From Ricordea florida (Eukaryota > Cnidaria > Anthozoa > Corallimorpharia > Ricordeidae): a stretch of 64,000 nt of DNA. Both the position numbers and the translations under genes were made by a program. The notes under the pieces were generated by a model. That model saw only the letters and a list, made by a program, of their open reading frames with translations. It made no database searches and was not told the DNA's origin. The stretch covers positions 2,196,001 through 2,260,000 of the forward strand of contig OX453284.1 in NCBI GenBank assembly GCA_949710005.1, written 5' to 3'. Positions 12,101 through 21,583 of the stretch are shown here, in pieces; positions within the stretch are counted from its first letter, which is position 1; each line of letters begins with the position of its first letter.

Positions 12101-15100
12101 AAGCTAGAAATCTGAAATAGCTTCATACAATCGTTCCTCTTAAAATTTGAGTTTTTTTTAAGAAATTTGAAAGGGTTGGGAACTTCCAATAGGTCATTTT
12201 TGGGAACTTTTGGTGTTCCTCTTAGTCTCGAGGAAGTCCTTTTTTCTCCTGTCATATGGAACATTTCATTAAATTGAAACCTGACAACTTAAGTTGAAGT
12301 AATTGTTGTTAACCTCGCTTTTTAATAAACTGAAGAAATCGTACACTCTCACCATTTGTAACTGTAATATAACTAAATCCTCCTCATCATCATCTTTTAA
12401 AAAAAGTTTAGAGAATTTCTTCTCAATAGGTATTAGCTTAATATTCCTTTGAGCTTTGGTTATTTTTATCTCTGTTTTACGTTTGCTGGTCTATATTGTT
12501 TTATTTGGTCTGAGGAAACGTTGTAAGCCCCGTGGTTTCTTTCATGTTTCCTCACCATCTACTTCCATTAATTTTCTGTATAATACACCTATATCATAAT
12601 GATGTGTGATGTGGCGAATAAACATAAATGATTTAAAGAATTTGCATCATTTGCCGCAGATCGACATGTGGAAGCCTGGTACCAACTGGCACAGTGTGAA
12701 GAGGCTCCAGTCCACCGCATTTGTGCCAAGCTCCGAGGACAATGTGATCAATTTGTACATCGTTTGGGGGCTTAAAAATCAGGACCGCAGTGACTGCCAT
12801 TTTACGGATTTCAAATGTAAAGGGACAACCGTACTGGATAGAAGCTTTGATCTGAACCCGCCGCCATGTCAGATGGCCATGTTGGTGAGCTGCTCATTAA
12901 ATTAAACACAGTGAAGTCAGCAAAAATATCCTGTTTTGTTGTTCATCTCAGTTATAGATCACTGTTGACTTCAGTATGTAGGTATATGTGGAACAAAAGA
13001 TATCCACCACTCTTTTCAGGGGTGTATACAGCTGCTGCTAAATCTGGGACAGTGAACAGATCAGTGTATCGGACGATTTGGCCCTTGGAATACTGATTGC
13101 GGATTAGTTTGGTGATTTGTTTTCTGTAGAAGCAACGTAAGAATGAGTTTCTAAGTGCAGTTCAAATTATTTTCCTTCGAGTCCTTTACCTCAACACTCG
13201 TTATTTGCTATTTGCAACTTGTTTATTACCGAGGTCAAGCATTGCATCAGTCAGTTTTAATTCACCAGTGGATTAAAAGAATCTAATCGCCTGTCTAGCA
13301 AAAGTTGGAACTTCTTATAAGCAAATGCATCGTATTTCACCTCAGCTAGGCAAATATGCATATTGCAGGCCTTCCCGCAAAATGATACAAATCAAAATTG
13401 TGTTTTAGGACTTTTGCAGAGACCTGAAAAGTCTTAATGCAGAAACACTGAAAGAGTTAAAAATAAGAACAAACGCAGTGACAGGCGAACCAGATGTAAA
13501 GTGTTTTGTAGAGGACATGAATAAATTCTTTCAGGTGAGTCAAAATAAATCTGTTTTGAGCTATTCCACCGTGACTCATTTGAGAAAAGTTCTGTTCTTT
13601 CTGCTTTTTATCCTGTGTGGACGCTCTGAACAAAGACGTTTAACAGAATCGCTCGTTTCAGGATTGATTTTAGCACGCGAATCAGTACACTACTCCATTA
13701 ACTTATCTGTGATTTTTGTCCTACCAGAATGAAGCTGCAAAGTCCAAATACCCAAACGACTCGGTCTTCACTATTCCAGTCAACAGCCAGAAAATAAGGG
13801 CCATAATGCAGTTCAACCCTGATATTTACAACATGTCCCAGCTTTCCCAGGCTTATTATCGCTACTTTGAGATTGCGCTCGGCTATTGGCTGACTCGAGG
13901 AAATACGTCATACAACAATGACGATTTCCTGACTTACGGTGTGCTGCTTGGCGGACAGGTTGATCCGACAGAAGAACTTGGAAGGCCGAGCTTTCTGGGC
14001 AAGTCCCATGTCTAGGATGTAATATATCAAACACAAGATACAGTGCTTCATAAACTTTAAGACACCGAGAGGAGAGCTGCAAATTCAATCAATGGCGGAG
14101 TATTTTTCGGGAAATTGGAGGTGTTTTATATGTAATGAAACACATGAACCGAGTGTTTGATATACCTTCTCGAACGAAATTATTTAGGAGAAATTGACGA
14201 CGCAAAACGAGCCTTGTTTTATCAGGTATCCAAACACGTCAAGCTGTTTGATTTCCTTTGTCTTTCTCTTATGCATTATTGATGAGTTACAGAAGCAGGG
14301 TTCAACATTTGTGAAACGGTAAATGCACAGGATGCAGGGAAGCTTTAGTTCTGGACAAGACGTTTAGACCGTTTCGATTATTTCCATTGAAACATCAGTA
14401 TCTCAATTTCCCCTTCCCTGCTAAACAGTGTTGATCAGCTAGAGTCAAACACACATGAAACAAATTGTACAGATTCTGTAGCTCAACACTTTTAGGGGAA
14501 AGGGTGCAACGGGGGAGGTCTTTGTGACAAGTTTCCGTGGCAAAACAGTACAGGTTGTTTTTGGATCACACAGAAAAGGAACTGAGCGGATCAACTGTCC
14601 TGTTATGTTTTGTTTTCGATTGTGTGTCTGCTATTGAGTCCATTTACATTCAGGGCGCGAAACACCCTTCTTTTGTAAAGAGACAGTACAGCGGAAACGG
14701 GACTAATTGAACTGTCATATACCCGCAATGAAGTATTTAATGAAAATGAATGCAGGTGCATTACCTAAAGCACCTGATAGAGAACCATTAACTTTTTTCC
14801 AGAGCACCGCAGCGAAAATAAGCCATTCAACACGTTGAAACGTTGATCGAAAAGAAGGTGGGATGGTACGCAGCTCTCGGAAAGTCCCAGGTTATCGGGG
14901 TAGAAAACAATATATCGCACTTTTTTTTTCCAGGTGGTAAATATGGCAACAATCTTCTTTACGCCGCTGTGAAAGTGCATACCACCATGACGATGGGAAA
15001 CTTGGGGTTCAAGAAAGGCTTGTTGACTCATGACGCTTGGGAGAAGTTTATCAATAAAAAGGTACTACCTAAAGAACACACCGCGCTGGACAATGGCGCT

Positions 15101-17782
15101 CTTGACATTTTCAAATTTCACCAGCCAACGTAGCGTCTTAGAGAGAACTTGCCTCCTAGGCAGACATTCTTTGGGTTCTTCAGTGGGGGAGGAGCGCGTG
15201 AAGAAACCCAAAGAAGGCCAGTTTAGGAGGCTAAGCGAGAAACTAGTTTGGTCCAGAAGAAAGCTGCATTTGATTTTTAAAAGCCATGGTATCATCATTA
15301 GGAGCAATTACAGAATGCAGGGCCATTTTTGAAGCGATATAATTCAGTGGATCGGCGGCTCGTCAGTCGTTTTCAAGGATAAAAGAACGAGTAAGATATA
15401 TGTTTAAGAGGATAAAAGAACGAGTAAGGTTTATATTTAAGTGGCTCGACGGCTCGGTGGCTCGTCAGTCGTTTTCAAGATATATATTTAAGTGGCTCGG
15501 CGGCTCGTCAGTGGAGCGGAGTGTTTTAAAAATGGGTAAGGTATAAAATTCAGCTCGGCGGCTCGTCAGTCGTTTTCAAGGATAAAAGAGCGAGTAAGAT
15601 ATATGTTTAGGAGGATAAAAGAACGAGTAAGATGTATATTTAAGTGGCTCGACGGCTCGGTGGCTCTTCAGTCGTTTTCAAGATATATATTTAAGTGGCT
15701 CGACGGCTCGATGGCTCGTTAGTGGAGCGGAGTGTTTAAAATATGGGTAAGGTATAAAATTCAGTGGCTCAGCGGCTCGAAGGCTCGTCAGTGACTGACG
15801 AGCCGCCGAGCCACCTCAATTAGTATAGCTAGAAAAGTGGCCCTGTATTCTGTAGTTTAGCCCATCATTATCATCATCGTCATCATCATTATCATTATTA
15901 TCATCATCATCGCTACACACAGGTGCCCTCAAATAAGAGGAAAATATTCTACAATCCTGCTGGACCAAAACCCTAATCGCGCTCCAGATTCCATAGGGTC
16001 AATTTTGAATTCTCTGTCTCTGAATGAGCTGTCCTCCAGTTTGAGCCTGGATTAGTAGTTAAGAATTATTATTCGAACCTGAAAGATCCTTGATTTAGCT
16101 CATGGATTGTGATTGAGTTTTGTTGCTGTGAGTGCATTCTCTATATTTGTTTTGAGTTTTTGACTGCACGTCAGGTAAAGATAGCTGGATGCTGGCCGCT
16201 GGTTCTTTTTTGGGTTTTTTAGACTCAGTCACAGTCGTAGTTTGGGGGTAGTTTAGAGCCCAATTTATCCAGTTTTTTGTGTTTTTGCAGATGAATAACA
16301 TGCCCCATTCATGTAACAATGCTTTCCAGGCTACCCCTGAAAATCTGATGGCGTGGCATTGGATCAAGGTCCAGCAGGTTGGTAAAAGAATTCTCGGTCG
16401 AAGACAAAAGAATGCATTTATTATAAAACGGTTGTGAACTAAAGCATTATTTCTTTTAGCGACGAAATTTATACAGTATCACGGTATTCTGTAGGCACAG
16501 CCAGCCTTGATTGATGCTGGTTTTGATTGATTGACATTGACTGACATTTATAAACTCTAGTCGTTTACTGGAAGTCGGTGAATGTTTACTTAGCGGCTTT
16601 GTAAATCACAGAATTTCACTGTTGTGGTGTTGCCCGTCTGTAGTTACCTGTTCACCAGTTTCATTCTCATAATAATTCTTGTTTCTAACCTTGGTCGTTG
16701 CTGTTGGTATCATTTAACAGTTTTGGTTGATGCATCACTATGTCTCAGATTCCAGTGATACTTTAGTGACATTCTCTACAAGTGATTGGTTGTACATACC
16801 CTCTGATAATACGTTCAAACCTGTTTGCATGCACCATTGGGTCACAAGAAACGTCATTGTATTGAGGTGAGGGTCTCGATGGGGTTAACCGTTAGCCGTA
16901 AAACCGGCAAAACAAATTAACCGTTAGGCGTAAATATTGAAAAATTTTGGCCGTTAGCCGTAAAAAAATGTTAACCGTTAGCCGTAAAACAGTCCAAAAT
17001 ATTAACCGTAAGCCGTGAAAGTCACCACCTCATTGAGACCCTCTGAGGTGGCACAGTAGTTAAAAGAGGTTTGACTGCATTGTTGGATACCTGTAAAAAT
17101 CCAGACCCAATGATGCATTATTAGTCTTTTTTCCTTCCAGGTCCTTGTGCAAAGTGCAGTGAAAGGGATCCTCCTTGGCCTGTCCCTGACCCTACCCCTG
17201 CTAATCATCATGACAACCAATTGGATTGTCGCTTTGATGTGCTGCCTCACTATCACGCTAATTACAGTGGGCGTGATTGGCATTATACCGCTGGCCGGAT
17301 GGAAGTTAGGAATTCTTGAATCTCTAAACCTGACGCTGGTCGTTGGTCTCGCGGTCGACTATGTTGTTCACCTCGCTGACGGCTACGTTCGTTCGCAGAA
17401 GCACTCGCGCCGCGACAAAGTGCGTCACACTTTGGGTCACGTGGGTATCTCGGTTCTGTCTGGGGCGTGCACAACAATCGGTGCTTCCATTTTTATGCTA
17501 TTCGCGAAAATTCTTTTCTTCTTTCAGTTCGGAATTTTTATGTTCTGTACTATTGGACTTTCCATCTTTTACGCGTTATTTTTCTTCACCACCGCGATGG
17601 CTCTGTTTGGTCCTGAAGGAAACACAGGTTCCATATTGCCACTTGTACAGTACGTGAAGAACAAATTCTTTAACAGAAAAAGTACTGACGTCACGTGTCA
17701 GAATTGTAACGGGCGGGGATTTCATGAGCCAACAACACCAGGAAGTGACGTCAATGAAGAAGAAGAAGATAACCTAGCGTAA
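6160..17782 (+). CDS. Dispatched-like 12-TM RND transporter, paralogue A
   Basis: Eight exons: 6160-6220, 10188-11725, 12660-12884, 13409-13534, 13728-13998, 14934-15061, 16291-16377 and 17141-17782, giving about 1025 residues. Exon 1 encodes a short cytosolic start ending in NHPKLSF; an in-frame stop at 6112-6114 precedes ATG 6160. TM1 follows, then a large extracellular loop, TM2-6 (sterol-sensing-domain region), TM7, a second loop over exons 3-7, and TM8-12 in the last exon. TM4 carries GIGADDVFVF (D349, D350) and TM10 carries VVGLAVDY (D885), the acidic pattern of Dispatched. Dispatched proteins use sodium flow to release lipid-modified Hedgehog from producing cells; the substrate here is not known. 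All splice joins keep frame. The exon-5 donor is GC (13999), supported by alignment with paralogue B. The tail has a single CQNCNGRG motif absent from B. A more distant Patched-domain relative is possible, but the ADD motif favours Dispatched. Intron 1 is about 4 kb and full of repeats. Confidence 0.9.
7192..7345 (+). repeat. Dispersed repeat family (TTTCGAGCGTTAGCCC), copy 1
   Basis: The copy starts near TAGTTTCTAAAGAAACTGG and includes GGTGCTGCGTCGGTGGG, then GCTGACGTTTCGAGCGTTAG and CCCTTCGTCGGAGC. Copies with the same order of motifs lie at 20536-20737 and 62497-62650. No coding capacity is visible. An inverted pair just after it, GATATGTGATTCATTCACC at about 7352 and its complement at about 7390, forms a hairpin. 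I do not know which autonomous element it belongs to. Confidence 0.75.
7551..8911. mobile_element. Foldback-like element with subrepeated inverted ends
   Basis: The left end (from 7551) reads AGAAGGGATTTCCGACTTC and the right end (to 8911) is its near complement, GGAAGTCCCTTCC. Both arms are built from short subrepeats: TTCTGACTTCTGAC-like units on the left (7556-7600 and 7740-7785), and AACTCAGAAGTCGG units on the right (8575-8735 and 8880-8905). Between them lies a G-rich minisatellite (7795-7883) and unrecognised DNA. Long inverted ends made of short tandem subrepeats are known in foldback transposons. No transposase is seen, so this would be non-autonomous. It sits in intron 1 of paralogue A. 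Confidence 0.5.
7795..7883 (+). repeat. GGGGAGGGTGAGAG minisatellite
   Basis: Four to five imperfect units of GGGGAGGGGAGGGTGAGA follow one another. The runs of three and four Gs spaced by one to five bases fit a G-quadruplex-forming sequence on the plus strand. Confidence 0.8.
8925..9420 (+). mobile_element. 5' remnant of a non-LTR retrotransposon with 2A-like motif
   Basis: A basic open frame at 8925-9182 (Arg/Lys-rich, 85 codons) is followed after stop codons by a frame reading LLMSGDIELNPL, with the core GDIELNP at 9333-9353. This resembles the 2A-like GDIELNPGP found near the amino end of some CR1/L2-type retrotransposon proteins of marine invertebrates. The final Gly-Pro is replaced by Leu-Ser, so ribosome skipping would not be expected. 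No endonuclease or reverse transcriptase follows. The retrotransposon reading is inference from this short motif and the neighbouring repeat content. Confidence 0.4.
9820..10030. repeat. Dispersed repeat with CCCTGGGGAAC core
   Basis: The segment contains TTCCCCTGGGGAA and repeated GGGAAACAAAA / TTTTGTTTCCC inverted motifs (for example around 9866 and 9890), and then CGAAACAAAACAGAAC. It looks like a short inverted-repeat element in intron 1, just upstream of exon 2. Its exact borders are unclear. Confidence 0.35.
13999..14004 (+). other. Non-canonical GC donor splice site (GCAAGT)
   Basis: Exon 5 of Dispatched-like paralogue A must end at 13998: the 271-nt length, the phase-1 end and the peptide join (Leu-Gly-Gly-Lys-Tyr-Gly) all match paralogue B, whose donor at 32726 is a normal GTAAAG. 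Here the intron begins GCAAGT and ends in a normal CAG at 14931-14933. Reading on without splicing gives a stop within a few codons. GC-AG introns are a known minority class handled by the major spliceosome and often linked to alternative splicing. Confidence 0.8.
15342..15800 (+). repeat. Tandem satellite, two units of about 208 bp with subrepeats
   Basis: The motif ATTCAG recurs at 15342, 15548 and 15759, giving unit lengths of about 206 and 211 bp. Each unit carries several GGCTCG(A/G)CGGCTCG and TCGTCAGTCGTTTTCAAG blocks and a GATAAAAGAACGAGTAAG pair. The array ends with a palindrome, GGCTCGTCAGT and its complement separated by one base, at about 15782-15804. It lies in intron 6 of paralogue A, about 280 bp after exon 6. 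Confidence 0.85.
15860..15915 (+). repeat. (TCA/TTA)n microsatellite
   Basis: An impure trinucleotide run of TCATCATTATCATCATCG type, about 55 bp long, lies in intron 6 of paralogue A. Confidence 0.8.
16869..17043. mobile_element. Short TIR element with 31-bp tandem core, copy 1
   Basis: The left terminus GAGGGTCTCGATGGGG (16869) and the right terminus CCTCATTGAGACCCTC (ending 17043) are inverted. The flanks carry TGAGGT on both sides (16863-16868 and 17044-17049), a plausible 6-bp target duplication. The core holds about five units of TTAACCGTTAGCCGTAAAA. It lies in the last intron of paralogue A. A related copy with an expanded core begins at 29121, and a degenerate one at 45881. Confidence 0.75.
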
Positions 17783-17889
17783 ACACGGCTTCAGCAGGAT
17801 ATATATATACTATATATATATAAAGTGTAAAAGTTGATTAATCGTAAAACAGTGCTCAATACGTGAACGTAGAGCGAAGTAGTTGTTGC

Positions 17890-18190
17890 GGGAGAAAAAA
17901 AAACACGCAAACAAACTACAGGTTTATCCCAAGCCTGTTTCGTGGTTGCCCACTCGTCAGGGGATTTTTGGGGGTCATTCCACGTCAGATTTTTTCTCTC
18001 CAACTCTGCCAATCTCGTTCGTCGCCAGGTGTGTTGGGGTCTCCCTCTCTTTCGCTTCCCCTGTGGGTTCCACTCCAGTGCCCTCTTGACTCCATGTCCA
18101 TCTGGTCTCCTCAAAGTGTGGCCGATCCAGCCCCAAGCTCTTTGTCTTATCTCTTGCTCTATCGGTCGCTGCCCTGTTTGTAAACATTTC
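17890..18190 (-). mobile_element. Non-LTR retrotransposon 3' fragment
   Basis: On the minus strand the frame reads GWIGHTLRRP, then ALEWNPQGKRKRGRPQHTWR, and stays open to about 17890. The W.GH..R(R/M) and RKRGRP..TWRR signature is typical of the C-terminal part of LINE-type reverse transcriptase polyproteins. One frame change separates the GWIGH part from the upstream codons. It lies just past the stop codon of paralogue A in antisense and may overlap its 3' UTR. Confidence 0.7.
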
Positions 18191-18254
18191 TTGTTATTGC
18201 AGAATGAAACATTATGGCTACGGCATGCATAATGAAGTAGGGACCTGTGCGAAA

Positions 18255-18335
18255 TCTTACCGCAGTTCAGTAATTAATAGACTTGCAATCCGGGGAAATC
18301 CAGTTCAACTCCCACGCTCAACAACGTTTGTAAAC
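18255..18335 (+). repeat. tRNA-like fragment
   Basis: ACCGCAGTTCAGTAATTAATAG resembles a degraded A-box region, and GTTCAACTCCCACGCTC resembles a T arm. It is too degraded to be a working tRNA and is probably a SINE remnant. Confidence 0.35.
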
Positions 18336-18574
18336 AGGCATCTGGTTCGTCTCCTGGCAGATGGTCCTCATTCTTAACCGTATTATGTTTCATTTGAGTA
18401 CAATTTTAGAGCCAAAGAACCATAGAACTATAGAATCATACAATCATAACCACTGCCGAGCGTAGTTTTCATATTATTACCACGTTGTATAAAGAGATTA
18501 CTTAACGATCACTATTTTCTCACACTTCATAAACCCCGAGCAGTGTTGTAATATCATTCATTTGTATGTCATCT

Positions 18575-19477
18575 TAGTAACTGTTGTTCAAAAACTATCG
18601 CCCTATATTTTTACTGTCTATATTCAATAGAATTTTCAAAAAACTTATGTAAGAAACGTTTCAAATCATTCTTTGAGGAAAATGACCTGTTTTACAAGTT
18701 ACAGTACGGTTTTAGAGAGAAACAGTCACTCAGAGCATGCTACAATTGACATAGTGAATAAGATCCAAAGCAATATGGACAAAGGAATGTTCTCTTTTGG
18801 AGCTTTTATGGATATAAAGAAAGCGTTTGATACGGGTTATAGTTCAATCACTATGGAGTCAGGGGCATCTCACTAGACTAGTTCTCATCCTACTCCCTAT
18901 GGGCGATCTCAAGTAACCCAAATTGGTACGCATGACTCAACAAAGGAACTAAATACTTGCGGGGTCCCGCAAGGATCTGTCCTGGGCCCTCTCTTATTAT
19001 TTTTTGATTTATGTTAATTTTGTCAATTCTCTGATTAATTAGATTTCTTTCTTTTTGCTGATGATACAACTCTCTCATTTGCTCACAAAAGTCTGAAATT
19101 GCTTGAACAAGTAGTTAATACTGAATTAAATGTTTGGGACTCTCTTGAAGATGGAGGACTATGTTGAAGTCGACACTGTAACTCAATTCTTAAATCTGTT
19201 GACTGATTTAATTTCACCTTTCATTTTGTCTCAATGTATAAATGGTATACATAGTCTCTGTTTGCCTTAGCTGTTAATTGTAGTCTAACTATCCCTGTAG
19301 TCGCCGTAATCAATGTATAAATTTTATATCTAAGTCTCCATATACTTTATTTTCCACTTCACCACACGCCTCGACTAGCTGCTGCTAAGTGCGGGTGCGT
19401 ATGTCTTCTCTCAATTTGTATTATTTTTTCTTAATAAGTTTATTTCTTTGTGTGTAAATAAACTGTTGTTGTTATGG
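18575..19477 (+). mobile_element. Degenerate LINE reverse transcriptase (CR1/jockey-like) with 3' tail
   Basis: Across several frames the translation shows YRPIFLLSIFNRIFKKLM, then LQYGFREKQS, FMDIKKAFDT, GVPQGSVLGPLL and the catalytic-box remnant FLFADDTTLSF. These are the ordered reverse transcriptase motifs of CR1/jockey-type LINEs. Frame breaks between them and missing blocks make it inactive. A short tandem tail, CTGTTGTTGTTATGG, at about 19463-19477 looks like the 3' end of the element. Confidence 0.8.
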
Positions 19478-20535
19478 TTTGTTTATTTTACGATATGAAG
19501 CAAATAAATCGCATATCTGACAGTCCAACGCCCAGCACATGCGTTGTACCGCTTATCAGCGCCTGTAACGTATAAAAGAAGGTAGAGAGTCAACTCACTT
19601 ATGCAACCTTCCTTAGTGCAAGACTACTTACCCTATCAATTAAAATAAAGCAAATTAACAAAGCTCCTGAGAGAAAAAATAATTATTCCTATTCTTATAC
19701 CATGGCTTAGGAAAGAGACTGGAAGAACTGGAGTATTTCATGTGGAATTTATAAAGGCATCATTCCTTTGCCCACGTTCACCGAAAATTCAGCATTGAAA
19801 ATGAAGCAGACTTCTAAAACCCAAAGTTAAACAATGTTTACTACCGGTCGGCCAAGAGTTCACAATAATTTCAGACAGGAATATAATTCATAATACTTGA
19901 CTGAAACGTGGAACTGTCTTTGGACGTCTTTAACCACAGCTTGTTCACATTCAATCTACCGAGCACCATATTTTTGGAAAATTAAGAGAAACCAAATGCA
20001 CCAATCAAATTTGGCTTTGGTAGCATGACTTACCAACCAGGAAATACCCACTTCTGCTCAACACATTGCGAACAGGTCATTTTCCCAAATACATGTTGTT
20101 TACAATTTGCCAAGCAAGAGGGATTGGGGCAAGCAGTTTCCAAATTTGTTACTTAGGAACTATTAAATCTGGTCGAGCTGTGAACGCGCATTGTACACGT
20201 TTCAAGTTGTATGGGTTCCTGCGAGAGAACTGTGTTCTCTGTTTCAGATCATCGTGCTCATCAGTTTCGGAAGATGATCATTAGCCTCCTGTTTCTTGTT
20301 TCGGCTGAAGCCAAGTTTCTTGACGTAGTCACACTGAACATTTACGATCCCACTCAACATGGCAGCCCATGTCAATGATCGCCCATAATGGGAGATGGGT
20401 TCTCTGTGAAGAAAGTCCTACCACACGGCTTTGCTTTCCGCAACTGAGGGTTTTTGTCTGCTGGAGCTGGAGCCCCCTGTCATCTTATCGCACTTTTCAT
20501 GGTGGTGTCATGTAAACGAAAACAGAGTCAGCTAT

Positions 20536-20737
20536 TGTGGAGGTAGTTTCTAAAGAAACTGGTGCTGCGTCGGTGGGGAATTGGAACACAAGAAATCGGG
20601 AAGATCAAACAAGTTGATAAAGTAATTTGTACTACGGTAAGGTAGAAGAGGGGGCTGCTGACGTTTCGAGCGTTTCAACACGCCCTTCTTTTACCTTACG
20701 GTAGTACAAATTACTTTATCAACTTGTTTGATTATCC
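20536..20737 (+). repeat. Dispersed repeat family (TTTCGAGCGTTAGCCC), copy 2, with hairpin
   Basis: Same order of motifs as the copy at 7192. In addition, the right half (about 20684-20735) is the reverse complement of 20601-20653, giving an inverted repeat of about 50 bp per arm; the arms contain GATAAAGTAATTTGTAC and its complement. The loop is about 30 bp and holds CTGACGTTTCGAGCG. Confidence 0.75.
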
Positions 20738-21583
20738 CAATTACTTGAATACAGAGTCGCACAAACCGGGGTGAACACCCTTTAAACCACTGGCAGGCGC
20801 CATCCAAGCGATCCTACGTTAACGGCCAAGCGAACGGCCCTCCTCTATGACGGTATGGACGTCGTCAATTCTTCATTCAAACAACTTCGTCATTAGTAAT
20901 GGTAATCATCCGACTTTGAGTTCAATTTGTGATTTATTTGCGAAAGTTAGTTTCTCAAAAAGCTCAAATTGCGCGAGTTGCTTCGGGAAGTGCAATTTGG
21001 GCTTTTTGAAAAACTAACGAATGTAAATATATTACAAATTGAACAAGAAAAGCGTATGACTTGGTAATAATTATACATAAAAAAATTTTGATTTGTGATT
21101 TTCCCTAGTGTGACACCTTTTGCTAATTGTCGTTACACTTGAGCTGTACTCATGCTCTCAGCCGATCACAATCGAGTAATTTTTTCATCTACTTATTACA
21201 GATTAAATATCACGCAGTGTAGTTCATCCATAAACTGCTGGACAAGGCCGTTATTAACCCGCACAAATTTTAAAAAAATCACATTGTCTGATGCCTTATC
21301 CTGGAAAGGTAAATATTGTGGTACGAACTCAACTGCAAGATACTGTTCACTTTATCCATGACGTAGATTAAATCAATTAAGTACCACCAGAGCCGCAAGA
21401 GAATATAAAAATCTAAGTGCACGACCACAGACGGAAAACCCAGGCCAATAGCTAGATTTGTTAAATGGAGTTTTATAAAGATATCATGATAATGTAAAAT
21501 GGTTTTGCTCCGTACACTGCTAAATATAAATTTCTTCTTCGTTTCTTCTTTATTGTGCTCCTTTGAAACCGAAAAACGCCCAG

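Noticed and set aside
14843..15332. Plus- and minus-strand frames overlapping exon 6 of paralogue A as separate genes.
   Set aside because: The 14934-15061 part is a true exon; the rest is intron and a repeat with inverted CTTTGGGTTCTT blocks.
16863..17049. Interstitial telomere repeat, because of TTAACCGTTAGCC runs.
   Set aside because: The period is about 31 bp and the unit is not TTAGGG; similarity is limited to TTAG and AACC fragments.
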